Part shown: one piece after another, positions 52,801 through 63,875 of the stretch
Numbering within the stretch: position 1 is the stretch's first letter
How the letters are laid out: every line of letters starts with the position of its first letter
Source: Hydractinia symbiolongicarpus
Lineage: Eukaryota; Cnidaria; Hydrozoa; Anthoathecata; Hydractiniidae
Length of the DNA stretch: 64,000 bases
Assembly: GCF_029227915.1 (NCBI RefSeq)
Contig: NC_079889.1
Coordinates: forward strand, 4,216,001 to 4,280,000
Reading direction: 5' to 3'
Position numbers and translations under genes: made by a program
The notes under the pieces: model-generated
Databases searched by the model: none
Seen by the model: only the letters and a program-made list of their open reading frames with translations
Told to the model about the DNA's origin: nothing

Positions 52801-55800
52801 AGAAGATTGTGTTGCTGGATCTCGTGTGTGAACTTAAAAAAACAACTCCTTTTGCATCAAAAATAGTAAACGTTGCAAAAGACTTTTCTAAATTATTTTA
52901 AAAGGTAAAAAAAATCTTCCCAATAAGTTTTAGCTAAACAAAACATCCCAGCATGGAACGTTTTAAAAAATGATTATTTACGGCACGGCACATTTACCGA
53001 CCGTTTGGGATATGTTACGTTAATAAAATTACGTAACTAGCAACTTACCTGATTAATGTAGCCAATTAAAGTTCCTCTCAACCACGATGGATCAAGGTCT
53101 TTTATTTGAACACCATCTACTGTAATATTACCGCTATCCACATCATAAAATCGCTCAATTAACGCCGCAATAGTGGACTTGCCAGATCCACTCGCACCAC
53201 ACAGTGCTATCATTTTCCCAGCACCAATATTCAGACTAAAATTATCTAAGACAATTTGATCAGGACGAGATGGATACGAAAACTTGACATTCTGTAAACT
53301 GATATCTCCTTTGATTTCAGCAATTTTTTTGCCACCGCTTAATGGCATAGTTGGTTTAAGTTCCATGTATTCGAATACTCTCGCTCCAGCACTCATTCCA
53401 CGCACTATTTGACCAAACAGCACAGATATTGTCCCAAGAGACCTAAAAGTACAAGTAAAGTCTTTAATAAACATGTAGCTGCTGAAAACCTTTAGAGAAT
53501 TAACACCGGATCTTCAAGAATTCAACTTGAAGTGCATCAAAACAAGTAAAACATTTTCCCGCATTTTCACAGCGTTTTAAGCAATATAAAAAATAATCCT
53601 TTTGAAGCTTTTTCTTGCAGCCTTTCAATCAGAATGTCAACTCTGAAACAACTAGAAACAACAGTTTGGTATTGCACAACACCAATAAACAGCTTACTTT
53701 TGTACAGTTTGTGTCGCTACAAGATAGCTCATCATATCACCAGGTCGTAGTTCCTGATTACTCATCAAGGCAGCGCCAGTGTATAAAACAACAAGTACAA
53801 TTCCATTGACAGCAAAGTTGGCGAGTCCTTGGAATGATCCTATGCCTGCTCCAAGCAGTTCATTTAGAAACTGCGATTTCTTTACTTCATCGGAATACCA
53901 TCTAGATAACATAACTTAAAAGTAAATTCCCATATAGGCAAGACCTTGCAAAAAGAAGACTTTTTCAGGAATATTCTAGGAGTTTTATGAACTTTTATAA
54001 GATATTTTTTTATAAGATAAATTTTGTTCTAAAAAACTGAAATCTCAGTGAGAAAAAGAACATGTAAAAGAAAAAAATTAGAAAAATCATTTTCCAGTAG
54101 TTTTTCACATTTATAAAACTTTTATTTCCACTATTATTCCACACTATTGCACTACATATACACCTGGAAAAAAAACTATTTTTTCCAGGTGTATATTTTT
54201 ATTGTTTTTAGGTTTTTGTACATCCAAAAGTTACGTTAAGGTTAGGTTTTAGAGCCAACAGTGGAGTAAGATATTATGAAAACTAATTTAATGTACTCCT
54301 CCTCGCGTACAAGTAAAATCTTTAAAGTCAATCAAATAGAATCAAATAGAAAAATTATATACTTGTACGAGGGTAGGGTTTTGCAGACAGGATGAAGAAA
54401 GGGATTATGCCAAATTCCTTTTAGTATTACAGAGTTATAGTTAAAAAGTTAAAATGCCAAAACAGACCAAATCGTTTGAAATAGGGTGGGTAGTTGTTTT
54501 GAAAAATGGTAGTGTTTTCTCTTTTTCCAACAACACAAAAGCTTCTATCTCATTCAAACTCTTCTGTATTTAAATCTGACTCGCATGTATCTACAAAGTT
54601 AAAATAATTATGGTTCTGATAAATTTTATTAGCGACACTTCAAATGATGATGAAACAAGTACGTCTCAAATGAGCACCTTGAGTGCAAAGTTTAGTTCCC
54701 ACTGCTACAATATATTGAACTAGTTGTTAGCCCTTAAAAAATCCACGGGATCGTTCGTCGCATACATTACCAGCATCATTATGTCTCTACAATTTATAGT
54801 ACGCTGGATTACATCTCTACAATTTATAGTACGCTGGATTACATCTCTACAATTTATAGTACGCTGGATTACATCTCTACAATCTATAGTACGCTGGATT
54901 ACATCTCTACAATTTATAGTACGCTGGATTACATCTCTACAATTTATAGTACGCTGGATTACATCTCTACAATCTATAGTACGCTGGATTACATCTCTAC
55001 AATTTATAGTACGCTGGATTACATCTCTACAATTTATAGTACGCTGGATTACATCTCTACAATTTATAGTACGCTGGATTACATCTCTACAATTTATTGT
55101 ACAAGTATGTACAATTGTGTACAAGTAATTGTACACATTGTTGCAGTAAAAACTACCCTTACATAACAGATTTGATACCAAACTCACCCTACTTCTTTTG
55201 ATTCCATCGCAAATGCTCGTACAGTTCTAATATTGCCTATAGCCTCGTCAGCTACGGCCATTGCTAACGATACTTGCTCCTGAGCTTTGTGTGAGATGTG
55301 CCGCAAAAAGGAACCAAGACCAGTCCCAATTAGAATCACTCCAGGAAGAACTAAGCCCATTAAAAATGTCAGTTTTGGAGACAGGGTATATAACGTCACA
55401 CCACAGCCGATGATTTGCGTAACACTGCGTAAGCCTTGAGATATAACTTGCTTGAAGGAGCTTTTAAAATCTTGAATATCACTTGTCAATCTGAAACAAC
55501 AAAGTGTTTATATAAGTTAACAACACTTTTAATGATGCTCACAGTGTATGATTTAAAATCCAATTATCATTGGTATTTGTTATAGAAGAACTCAAGCTGA
55601 ATTTTGACGCTGATTTTAAGTTAATAGAAAAATGACAGCGATATAAGAGATTTCTGTATCCTGCGTATTTTGTTTACTCTAAGGAAACTAATTTTGTACC
55701 GCTGGGTTGTTGTCTCGCGTTTTTCTAATTTTCTTAGTTTTTAAGATCTAATAAAGAACGTACAAAATGCTATTTCTAATATATTAAATTTCAATTCTTA

Positions 55801-57591
55801 TAAATTATCTTATTTAATTCTATTTGGCACCCGTTCTCAATATAGCGCCCCTCTTAAATAAGTGCTTTCACTCCCCTTCAGAAAATATTTCAAAATAAGC
55901 GCATCTCCTTATGAAGTACACTCCCTCCCCATTTAGCAAATATTTAATATTCCGAATATAGAAAATAAGCGGCACTTTTGGGTGTTTTATCGAACACGCT
56001 TACGTAACAAAAAAAATTTAATGACTTTAAAAGGAAGCGCTTATCTGAATTTGCGCAACCATAATTAAAACTATTGCAAATTTATACCACAGCCAGTAAA
56101 AGCGAGCTTTTTATACTACAGGGTCTGCTAATTTTTTAAGCAACGTTAAATTTTTCCAAGCTTTTTGGTCACTTACTTTAGGGTGAAAACTTTAGCATAT
56201 AAGATAAACATATTTTGCGGTCAAACAAAAATAAAAATGAAAGTTTAGAACATAATCAAGCAAAAACTATGCACTAAAAAATAAAAAAAGATAAAAGATA
56301 AAAGAACATATTAAATTAAACAAATATAGAAAAGTAAAATTTGATAAAATTGTTCAAGCAAATGTATAAAAATAAGATAAGATGATGGAAATACCACAAA
56401 AAATGGCAGTGTTGAACATTTACAGGTTTGAAGGTTTTCTCCTTTGCTAAAAACATGTTTCATGAAATACAAAAAATAGCTACATACCGATTAATTATTT
56501 CGCCAGTCTTATGAACATCAAAGAAAGCTGTATCTTGCTCCATAAGCGACTTAAATAGTTTGATTCTCATTCTTGTGGCTAACCGTTCACCGAATGACGA
56601 CAACGCTGTGATATATGCAACAGTTAATAACGACTGCAATATATAATTCCAAACTAGTTTTTTACACGGATTGTAAAGTGTACTGAACACGTCTGCATCT
56701 CTTTGAGCATCACGAATCAGCACAGATATGGAATTAACAAGTTCACCCAGCAATAACGGAAGTTTAATATTAACTATAGCTACACCGAACGCTGCAACTG
56801 TTGCGAAAATGAACAGTATGATGTCAGGTTTAACAAATTCCCAAAACAAAGTCCAACTAAAGGTGGCTTCTTTTTTCCTTAGTATGTGCTTTTGCACGGA
56901 AGATATTCTATTTTTGTGTGACAACTTTATTCTCTCGCAGCTTGCAGTTTTAAAAAGTAAATTCCTTGATATAGGAAATAACACGAATAATCCCGCATAT
57001 TTAAGTTTCCAGACTTGAGTAGGTTTAGAAATTATCGCTATCTGTGTAGGGTTTGCCATTCCTTTTAGCCTTTGCAGCCAATATAGTAAGGAAGCTGAGT
57101 TTTCATTTGAACTAAGGAAAAAAAGACATATTAATATCAAGAAATGTATATCATAAATCTAAACAATGTTTAAATACAAGGTATTCAGGCTTACTACACA
57201 GATTTGGAACAGATTGTCATAAGAGTCAGGGCTTGAAATTGATATTTACAGAACAACAACAACAACAACAACAAAAACAACAACAACAACAACAACAACA
57301 ATAAAAACAACAACAATCTAATTGATATATGAAATTTCCGTATTTGGTTAAAAATGAAGTATATTTCGACAAACTGTATACCAATTTGAACCCTGCAAGA
57401 CAAAGAAATAAAAAAAAATGATGCTTATATTAAAACAAAGATTTAAGGATCAATTGAAATTAACAGAAAATTACCCACACATTTGATTTTAGACGAATAG
57501 TCGTGGTAAATCCTCTTTGATTAGCAGTTCTATATAAAAATGATGTGCTGTATCTCTGTTTAACAACATGTCCAAGCAGGTTGAAATACAT
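49868..57591 (-). CDS. ABCB8: Mitochondrial ABC half-transporter, ABCB8 type
   Basis: Thirteen exons (minus strand): 57475-57591, 56488-57111, 55188-55490, 53698-53901, 53049-53442, 52687-52758, 52430-52486, 51994-52052, 51784-51846, 51446-51504, 50558-50608, 50072-50109 and 49868-49945. Phases fit everywhere except after exon 1, where an 11-nt exon (57382-57392) with proper splice sites restores the frame. The total is then 2130 nt, 709 residues (human ABCB8 is 735). The N-terminus is basic and Ser/Thr-rich, as in a mitochondrial presequence. The membrane domain includes [18 protein letters not shown] and [17 protein letters not shown]. The nucleotide-binding domain has Walker A GASGSGKS (502-509), signature SGGQK (608-612), Walker B ILILDE (627-632), D-loop SALD and H663, all intact. 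ABCB8 works as a dimer in the inner mitochondrial membrane, linked to iron-sulfur export and the mitochondrial K-ATP complex. Confidence 0.95.
51681..51722. repeat. Perfect 19-bp hairpin, 4-nt loop
   Basis: GATAATAATGCAAGTTAAG, loop TGGC, then the exact reverse complement, inside an ABCB8 intron. Outer weaker pairing extends it (GCGATTA / TAATCGC). Confidence 0.8.
52100..52429. repeat. Tandem repeat filling an ABCB8 intron, unit about 52 bp
   Basis: Units are built from two half-units, CATATATCAAAACACATAAA-CGAAAG and CATATATCAAAACAAAGAAG-TAAAAA. Three nearly identical full units lie in the middle (about 52150-52310) with diverged half-units at both ends. It occupies most of the 377-bp intron up to the exon at 52430. 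Confidence 0.85.
54156..54196. repeat. 41-bp palindrome in ABCB8 intron
   Basis: ATATACACCTGGAAAAAA and its mirror TTTTTTCCAGGTGTATAT around a short centre. Confidence 0.8.
54780..55106. repeat. 30-bp tandem array, about 10.9 copies
   Basis: The unit is ACATCTCTACAATTTATAGT followed by ACGCTGGATT. Copies are almost identical; two (starting 54871 and 54961) share one T-to-C change. The length is a multiple of three, so both strands stay open over the array (10-residue protein repeats). It lies in an ABCB8 intron and ends 80 bp before the exon at 55188. A 30-bp unit without spacers excludes CRISPR. Confidence 0.92.
55491..56487. other. ABCB8 intron, nothing further seen
   Basis: AT-rich intron without recognisable repeats or exons. 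Confidence 0.4.
57251..57317. repeat. (CAA)n microsatellite in ABCB8 intron
   Basis: Interrupted ACA repeats between the two 5'-most coding exons and exon 2; like the one in ILF2, T/G-rich on the sense strand. Confidence 0.9.
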
Positions 57592-58550
57592 CTCTCAATC
57601 TGAAAAAAACTAACATAACTGTTGAAAACTTTACTGGTATTGTCTTTGGTAAACCATGCCAGCTGTAACTACAGAGTATAAATTCTCCAATGCTGCAGAC
57701 AATGAATCAAGTGGGACTTTAACCAATGACTTTTTGCTTCATGAGTAAATTGATTGGTCAGTTTGTACTTGCATCATTTAATGAAATTTCATTGATACAT
57801 GTTAATAGAAAGGTGACAAAGAAGATATACGCCTTGTTGTGGTGGTATGTTGCAAAAATATTCTTGCTTCGTCCATTGCATGTGCTAGGGTAAAACACTT
57901 GTTTTGCAAAAGAAAGTTTACTGGTTCAAGTTCCACTTGTTCCATCATCTTTGATCAAAGCTAACATGCAGGGTTACATATACTTGTTATAACACACATT
58001 TGTTTTTGTATAATTACTACAAAGTTTTTCCAAAAACTTTTCTATGATTTTTTATCGCTTATTAGTGAATAAAAAAATCTCTTTTGTATTGTAGAAATGT
58101 TTACATGCTTTCCATATCGTGTCTTTAAATTTCAAGTCAATTTTGTAAGAAATGAACTAAAAATATGCTCAAACTTTTCTACATATATAAGTCTTGGCAT
58201 AAAAAATGCTGAAGTTAAATGCCATTTGCTTGCATGTTACGCATGTTAGTACTTTTGAAGAGCGAATTTTTGTTTCTAATTTTAAGTTACAACCAATTTA
58301 ATAGAAAACATGTCAGCAAAAATGTAGTAATGGGAATCTAATATTTTTGTTTAACAGGTTGACATTCATCTCAGCAATTGTCCAGTACTGATGCAAATTT
58401 GAAAACTTCAGTTTAAATATAATAAAGCAGAACAGGAAATTTTGATAAAACTTTTAGTATCACGTACAATATGCTAGGCTAAAAAAAATCAATAACTTTT
58501 AACGAAATAAAGTTATTTTCTGACTTTTAACTGCCATAAATAATGATACC

Positions 58551-58797
58551 TTATTCTATCTCTAATGGTGGTAGAGGCGGTGGTTCACGTATCCTTTTCT
58601 AAACAAAAATTTGTTGTTTACTTTAACAATACACCTATACTTCGTAATTAATAATCATTCAATACACTAATTCACAAAAATAAAATCAAAATATATTACA
58701 ACACATTGCTTACCATAAAAAAGCTTATTGCCACCAAATGTTTTGAATAACTTCTAGATTTTTTACATACATATTCAATTTTTATATTTGTAGTTTC
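58551..58797 (-). CDS. Two possible 3'-terminal exons of an unrecognised gene
   Basis: On the minus strand, 58714-58797 (good acceptor TTCTTCATAG, donor ATG|GTAAGC) joins in frame to 58551-58598 (acceptor TTTGTTTAG), ending ...KRIREPPPLPPLEIE and a stop. The intron between is only 115 bp. No upstream exon was found before ACTR5, and the frame has no convincing start. It may be a small gene between ACTR5 and ABCB8, or noncoding 5' exons of ABCB8 (a GTATCA donor overlaps the stop). Confidence 0.35.
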
Positions 58798-59816
58798 CTA
58801 TGAAGAAAGAAGGCTTATAAAAAATTAACTATTAAAGAAAAAGAATTGCAATAATCTACATAATTTTAAAAACTTAAACTTCTGGTTTAAACTTCTACAT
58901 TTCACATATGTTTTCAGTGACACTATGTGTTAAGAGTGGCTCCAGTCACTAAATTCCATTAGTCCGCTTGACATCAGCAAAGTTGTGTTAAACATCATAA
59001 TTTATATTATTAATGGTATATTTTGTTGAAAAAAAATGTGGAAGAAAAAATGTGAATGTGTGCATTTTTATATTGCTGAATAACGGATTTCAAAATGGTA
59101 ACCAAAACTAGCTATGATTTTGCTTATATCCCAATTTGTTAAAAGTGAATTTTATACTAAATTATACGAAAGAATTGCCAAACAGTCAAATCAAGGTCAC
59201 AAATGTCTATTCTTGTTTAAATAATGAAGATTTTAAGTTTATGAATATTAAGCAAATTCTTAAAAACTAATTCCATATTTCTTTCTTCCTTGTTCATTTC
59301 TTCCATTAAGGTTATTAATTAATACTGTTTAACTTAGGCAAAGTAAGACTCAATTCAGGATAACGAATAATGTATATGTACTTTCACAAACAAAGATTGG
59401 GTTTTTGTTCACCAATTATAAAAGCAGAGTAATAAGAAAGATTTGACAGCCATCAAAGTCTAATCAGCTACTACATGATAAATGTTTCTTGCTGAGATTA
59501 TAGTTAACAAACACATTCAAAAAAAGTAAGCATGACACAAACTTTTTAAGACTTTAAAGTAATTAAAAATTAATAATTGCCACAAAGAAAAACATTTTAT
59601 AAAATGACAGAAATAATTTTCACAACATGTTTTCCATTGTAAATTATTCGAATTTTTTTAATGAGCTATAGCAGATATGCCTGAAGTCAATAGAGATAGC
59701 CCAAGACTGGCTGAACTAAGGTTGCATTTCAACCATGTGTGAAATTTATGAATGTGCTTGTTGTAAATAAAAAATGCTTCAACAAATTGTACCAGAAGAT
59801 AAAGTTGTAACATTAT
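58798..59816. other. Spacer downstream of ACTR5
   Basis: No further exon or repeat is recognisable. Confidence 0.4.
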
Positions 59817-59822
59817 TTTATT
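59817..59822 (-). terminator. Poly(A) signal of ACTR5
   Basis: AATAAA on the minus strand, about 100 nt after the ACTR5 stop codon. Confidence 0.6.
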
Positions 59823-59922
59823 ATTCAACAGTTAACAAGGCAGAATTAATTTGTTAAATTCTATAATAATATGTAACAACATTGAAAGACATAAAAACAC
59901 TGTGTATTCTGTTGCACAAACA

Positions 59923-61848
59923 TCATTCATCTAATGTAACAAGAACATTAGAACATTTGTGTTCCTTAAAATAGCCAACTCCTTGTTCTTCATAATCGCT
60001 TTTATTCATGGAAATGTCAGAGATATCATTACAATTTCGGGTAAGTTCAGCAGCACCATACCAAGAATCATACAAGCAGCTTCGCGCTTGATGAACTTTA
60101 TATTTAGATTGAAATGGTAACACAGCCATGAGCTCGATTTCTAATCTTTCTTTAAAATTAGGGAACTGAGTCACACCTCCAGTTATAAATATATTTTTGG
60201 TCATTTTGTTTTTGGTTTCTTCATCGTAATTTTTCAAAACATAACAAATCATACCAACTAACCCTTCTTGATCAATTCCCACCATACTTGGCTGATAAAG
60301 TATTTCAGGGACTCTAATTTGTTCCGTATCAAACGGCAAATACTGATACTTCTGACCTCGTCCAACCATTAACTTATTTACTAAAAGTTGGTACTGACTT
60401 AACGACTGCTCAATCTCATTGAGTTGTTCTTGTTCCTGTTCTTCTTCTGATTCACTTCCATCTTTGTTTATGAATTTGTACACATCCCAATCTTCATCTT
60501 TCATACCGAATGTATCTTCTTTGTTCAATTTTACATTTGTATTAGCTCCCTTTGCCAATTGACTAAGAATGCGCATGCGTTCTTTTGAAGCATAGCTTTT
60601 ACGCTTATTCAAAGCTTGCTTTCGTGATACACGTGACCTTCTTTTGTCTATTAAAACTATTTTTTCATCCTCTAATTTAGTCATTTGTTCCTCAACTTCT
60701 TCCACAGTTAAACTATTGTCAGACCGTATGTTTTCCTTCCCATCAGAGTTCAATTCTTCATAGTATTGACGACTCTTTTCTTTATGGGTTTCAATTTTCT
60801 CCTTTAATTCTTTCATGATATTTTGTAATTCTGACCTACTGCGAATCCGGTCAGCTTTTAGTTGACTTTTAAACGCACCTGGATTTTGTCCTTCAAGCTC
60901 ACACAAATCTCTAAGTTTTGACAGTTTTTCCTCCTCCATCTTGAGTTTCTCCTCTCTCTTACGTTGGTTAATTTCTTTCAGCCTTCGAGCTTGAATTCTA
61001 CGCATTTCTAAATCCTTTTCTGTTGTTGTGTTAAGTACTGGCATTTGTAAACTGATAGTATTTTCCGCTTTAAAGTGAACATTTTGCCATTTCTTTAATT
61101 CCTCAAAATAATCTCTAGCTATGTATGATTTGTTGATCATGAGCTCCTGTGCTCTTGATAAATTCATAACAGACGCCTGATTGGGAAATTTTAATTGCAG
61201 TAGTCTTCGTAAATATATCATCATATTTAAACCACCTAAATTCACCCTTCGGCTGTTAACTGCATCAAATTTTCCACCAACAATTGGTAAAACATGAGTA
61301 GTCTGGTATCCACCACTCACAACCAAGCCATCCACAACATGTGGCATGTTATAATTTAAACTAAACAAACTGTCTACACCGTAAATGATTTTTGGAACAT
61401 TGTAACACTCAAATAACATCTCTGACATATGATGACGAAATGTGTTAGGAATGCACACTCCTTCTGTAATGCACACTGGATGGTTAACAGAGTTTTGACT
61501 TGATATACCAAGATGGGAAAATAAATAATCAAAGGCATGTTCTTGAGTGTCAAAGTGAGTAACAACATTCATATCATATTGAGTACGAATATTCCATTTG
61601 GGATCTTCAAGTTCTGTAATGTCATTACCAAAATAAAAGCTATTGCCTGAATCAGACTCCTTTTTTCCACGATATTTTGCCACAAGATTACGAAATGTTA
61701 ATCGTGGTTTTGAATCGCTCGACCAGCCCACTCGACACGAATGACTTCCATTGTCAATAACTATGCATGTGTCTTTTTCAATGTCTTTATAAGGCCATAT
61801 TGGATCAGGCGTAAATTCTAAATCTTGAAACTGAAATATATTTGACAT
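59923..61848 (-). CDS. ACTR5: Actin-related protein 5 (INO80 complex subunit)
   Basis: A single uninterrupted ORF of 641 residues (human ACTR5 is 607). The start MSNIFQFQDLEFTPDPIWPY aligns with the family start, and the actin-fold phosphate loops are visible: IDNGSHSCRVGW (31-42) and VVSGGYQTTHVLPIVGG near residue 175. FITGGVTQFPNFKERLE is the third nucleotide-binding segment. Between them (about 280-470) is the long charged, probably coiled-coil insertion (LKEINQRKREEKLKMEEEKL) typical of ARP5. The C-terminal line is YDSWYGAAEL. ARP5 with Ies6 links the INO80 ATPase to nucleosome sliding in the nucleus. The CDS lacks introns although its neighbours have many, so it may be an old retrocopy that replaced the original. 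A 3' splice site lies 12 nt before the ATG. Confidence 0.97.
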   Translation of the reverse strand: MSNIFQFQDLEFTPDPIWPYKDIEKDTCIVIDNGSHSCRVGWSSDSKPRLTFRNLVAKYRGKKESDSGNSFYFGNDITELEDPKWNIRTQYDMNVVTHFDTQEHAFDYLFSHLGISSQNSVNHPVCITEGVCIPNTFRHHMSEMLFECYNVPKIIYGVDSLFSLNYNMPHVVDGLVVSGGYQTTHVLPIVGGKFDAVNSRRVNLGGLNMMIYLRRLLQLKFPNQASVMNLSRAQELMINKSYIARDYFEELKKWQNVHFKAENTISLQMPVLNTTTEKDLEMRRIQARRLKEINQRKREEKLKMEEEKLSKLRDLCELEGQNPGAFKSQLKADRIRSRSELQNIMKELKEKIETHKEKSRQYYEELNSDGKENIRSDNSLTVEEVEEQMTKLEDEKIVLIDKRRSRVSRKQALNKRKSYASKERMRILSQLAKGANTNVKLNKEDTFGMKDEDWDVYKFINKDGSESEEEQEQEQLNEIEQSLSQYQLLVNKLMVGRGQKYQYLPFDTEQIRVPEILYQPSMVGIDQEGLVGMICYVLKNYDEETKNKMTKNIFITGGVTQFPNFKERLEIELMAVLPFQSKYKVHQARSCLYDSWYGAAELTRNCNDISDISMNKSDYEEQGVGYFKEHKCSNVLVTLDE

Positions 61849-61862
61849 GTTTTGAATTAACT

Positions 61863-63540
61863 AAAACAAGAGAAACAGCATGAAATTTCAATTACCAGGA
61901 TTTTGTACAGTGTTGGCTAACAAATGTATCAAAGAAAATTAACGCCAGTGACAGAAAAAATAGATTTCATTCCTGCTTGTTAACTAATTAAAGTGACTGT
62001 TTCCGTTGACACCCAAAATCTTTTTTTAACAATCACAAATTGTAGTTTGAAAAAACAATTATGACTTTTATGGGACAGTTTTTTTCTTCTTTTCCGTCAA
62101 ATCTGTTTTGCCAAATAAATAAATAAAAACAGACTAAACATACCTAAATGATACCTAAAAAATTAAATGCCAGTAAAAACAATAAAGTACAAAATATAAA
62201 TCTTTGCAAAAATGGTGTAAAAGACATGCTGCTTGAGAACACTAGAAGAATACATTTGATAAACAAAAGTTGAATTAAAAATAAACCTACTGAAGCAAAC
62301 CAAGCACTCTCCTAAACATACCACACATGCATATTATATGAAAGGTAGCAGAAGCAAATTTAGTTAGAAATATGTATTAAATGCTTAGAGTGGTGTCATG
62401 AATATACGAGTGGTGAATCCTAAACACTATGCCACTATCAAATGAGTATCAAGCATTCGCTTATTAACCTGGGCAATAGTAACCCGTTTTACTAATTTCC
62501 TTCCAGTTGTTGTTGCTACTACCATTAAATTCAGTAAACATCTGCTAGTGGCTTTAAAAATATTAAATTTAAATATTTTTTATTTCAACTTTAGCTTTTA
62601 ATGTTTGGATAAATTGCTTTTTCCCTATTATCTATTTGGAAATATCCATGAGCATTACTACCTGGTGCAGGTGAAAGTAAAAAATAAATTAACAGTCTAT
62701 ATCGGGAATATTTTAGTGCGTGTGCTTCCATTCACACGTGTAGTTGAATATAGACGTGCGATGATCAGCGATTTATCGCACATGCGATTTTTTTAGTGTT
62801 AATGCGCAGCTGCGTCGCTGGTGGTACATCCATCACTTTTTTCCTTTGAGTTGAATGGAAGTTATTGGCGGCAAGTATAAATTGTATATCGTATTAAAAA
62901 GAAGTCCGGAAGTTCTCTCTCCCACAAGACACAGCAGGTAATAAGTCAGCCCTGCACTCGGTTTTGTGAGGAGAGATGTTCTGTGAAGACTCTATCAATT
63001 TAGTCTCCTGTACAGTTCTTCTTCATGTTGAACTGTGCCTGTGACAAGCATTTTTGAAGCATGTCAACGGCGACTTCTGCAATATACAACTTAATGATGC
63101 CCTGACCTTCAGTTTGTAAATAGGACGTGCACAACGTACTTCCTAATGAGTTCATCTCGAAACATAGAAAGCTAGTTAGCAGTGAGCTATTAACCTAACG
63201 AAGTACACCAACAGGTAGGTCAATGGGACTTGTACTCCATATCCATTTGTCATCGTCTTAGGAGATCAATACATCGAATTTATGACAGGTCTAGACACAA
63301 GTTAAAAAATAATACTAAGTAACCATTTGCATGTGCGATACATCGCTCGTCTAAAAAATTTTGCATGTGTGCCTGCAAGTGCATGTGCGATCGCACATGT
63401 TTCCCGACATTGACTGAATTAAATAGATTTATATGCAAAAACTTCACAATCAGCATCAAAATAAGCATGACAACAGCAGTTGCATTATATGTGACATGGT
63501 TTGCGATTATCAACCGTTTGCTTTTTAACTTTATTTGATA
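61863..63540. other. Upstream of ACTR5, no supported gene
   Basis: Should hold the ACTR5 promoter. A possible donor CACAGCAG|GTAATAA on the plus strand at 62939 could end a noncoding first exon of a rightward gene, but no coding exon follows in the window. Confidence 0.35.
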
Positions 63541-63850
63541 TTATAACAGTGTCAATAACACGTTATAACGCTGACTGTAAAAAGTATACCAGCGTTAAAG
63601 TTGATCTTGCTTACTTTAAACTGATTGGTTCATCATTTAGAAGCGTTATAACCCATTAATAACGGCGTTACAGATTTCACAAAATTTGTAACGTAGAAAA
63701 CTTTCGAACATTGCTCAGACAGACGTTCCAAAACTGTGACTTCTAGCCGTTAGAACGCGTTAAAAAGCTTCTTTATAACGACCGTTGATCATTGAAGCGT
63801 TATACAGGCGTTATAACGCTTATTCTAACCGTTATAACGCAATATAAGAA
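63541..63850. repeat. Cluster of CGTTATAACG palindromes
   Basis: At least eight copies or half-copies of GCGTTATAACG / CGTTATAAC are scattered over 300 bp (for example near 63562, 63646, 63800, 63812, 63830). The decamer is self-complementary. It could be the end region of a DNA element reaching beyond the window. Confidence 0.6.
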
Positions 63851-63875
63851 CTGTCACCACCATCATTTCACAGTA

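Noticed and set aside
54724-55187. Long open frames on both strands (134 and 155 codons)
   Set aside because: They are produced by the 30-bp tandem array, whose period is a multiple of three; no unique sequence supports a gene.
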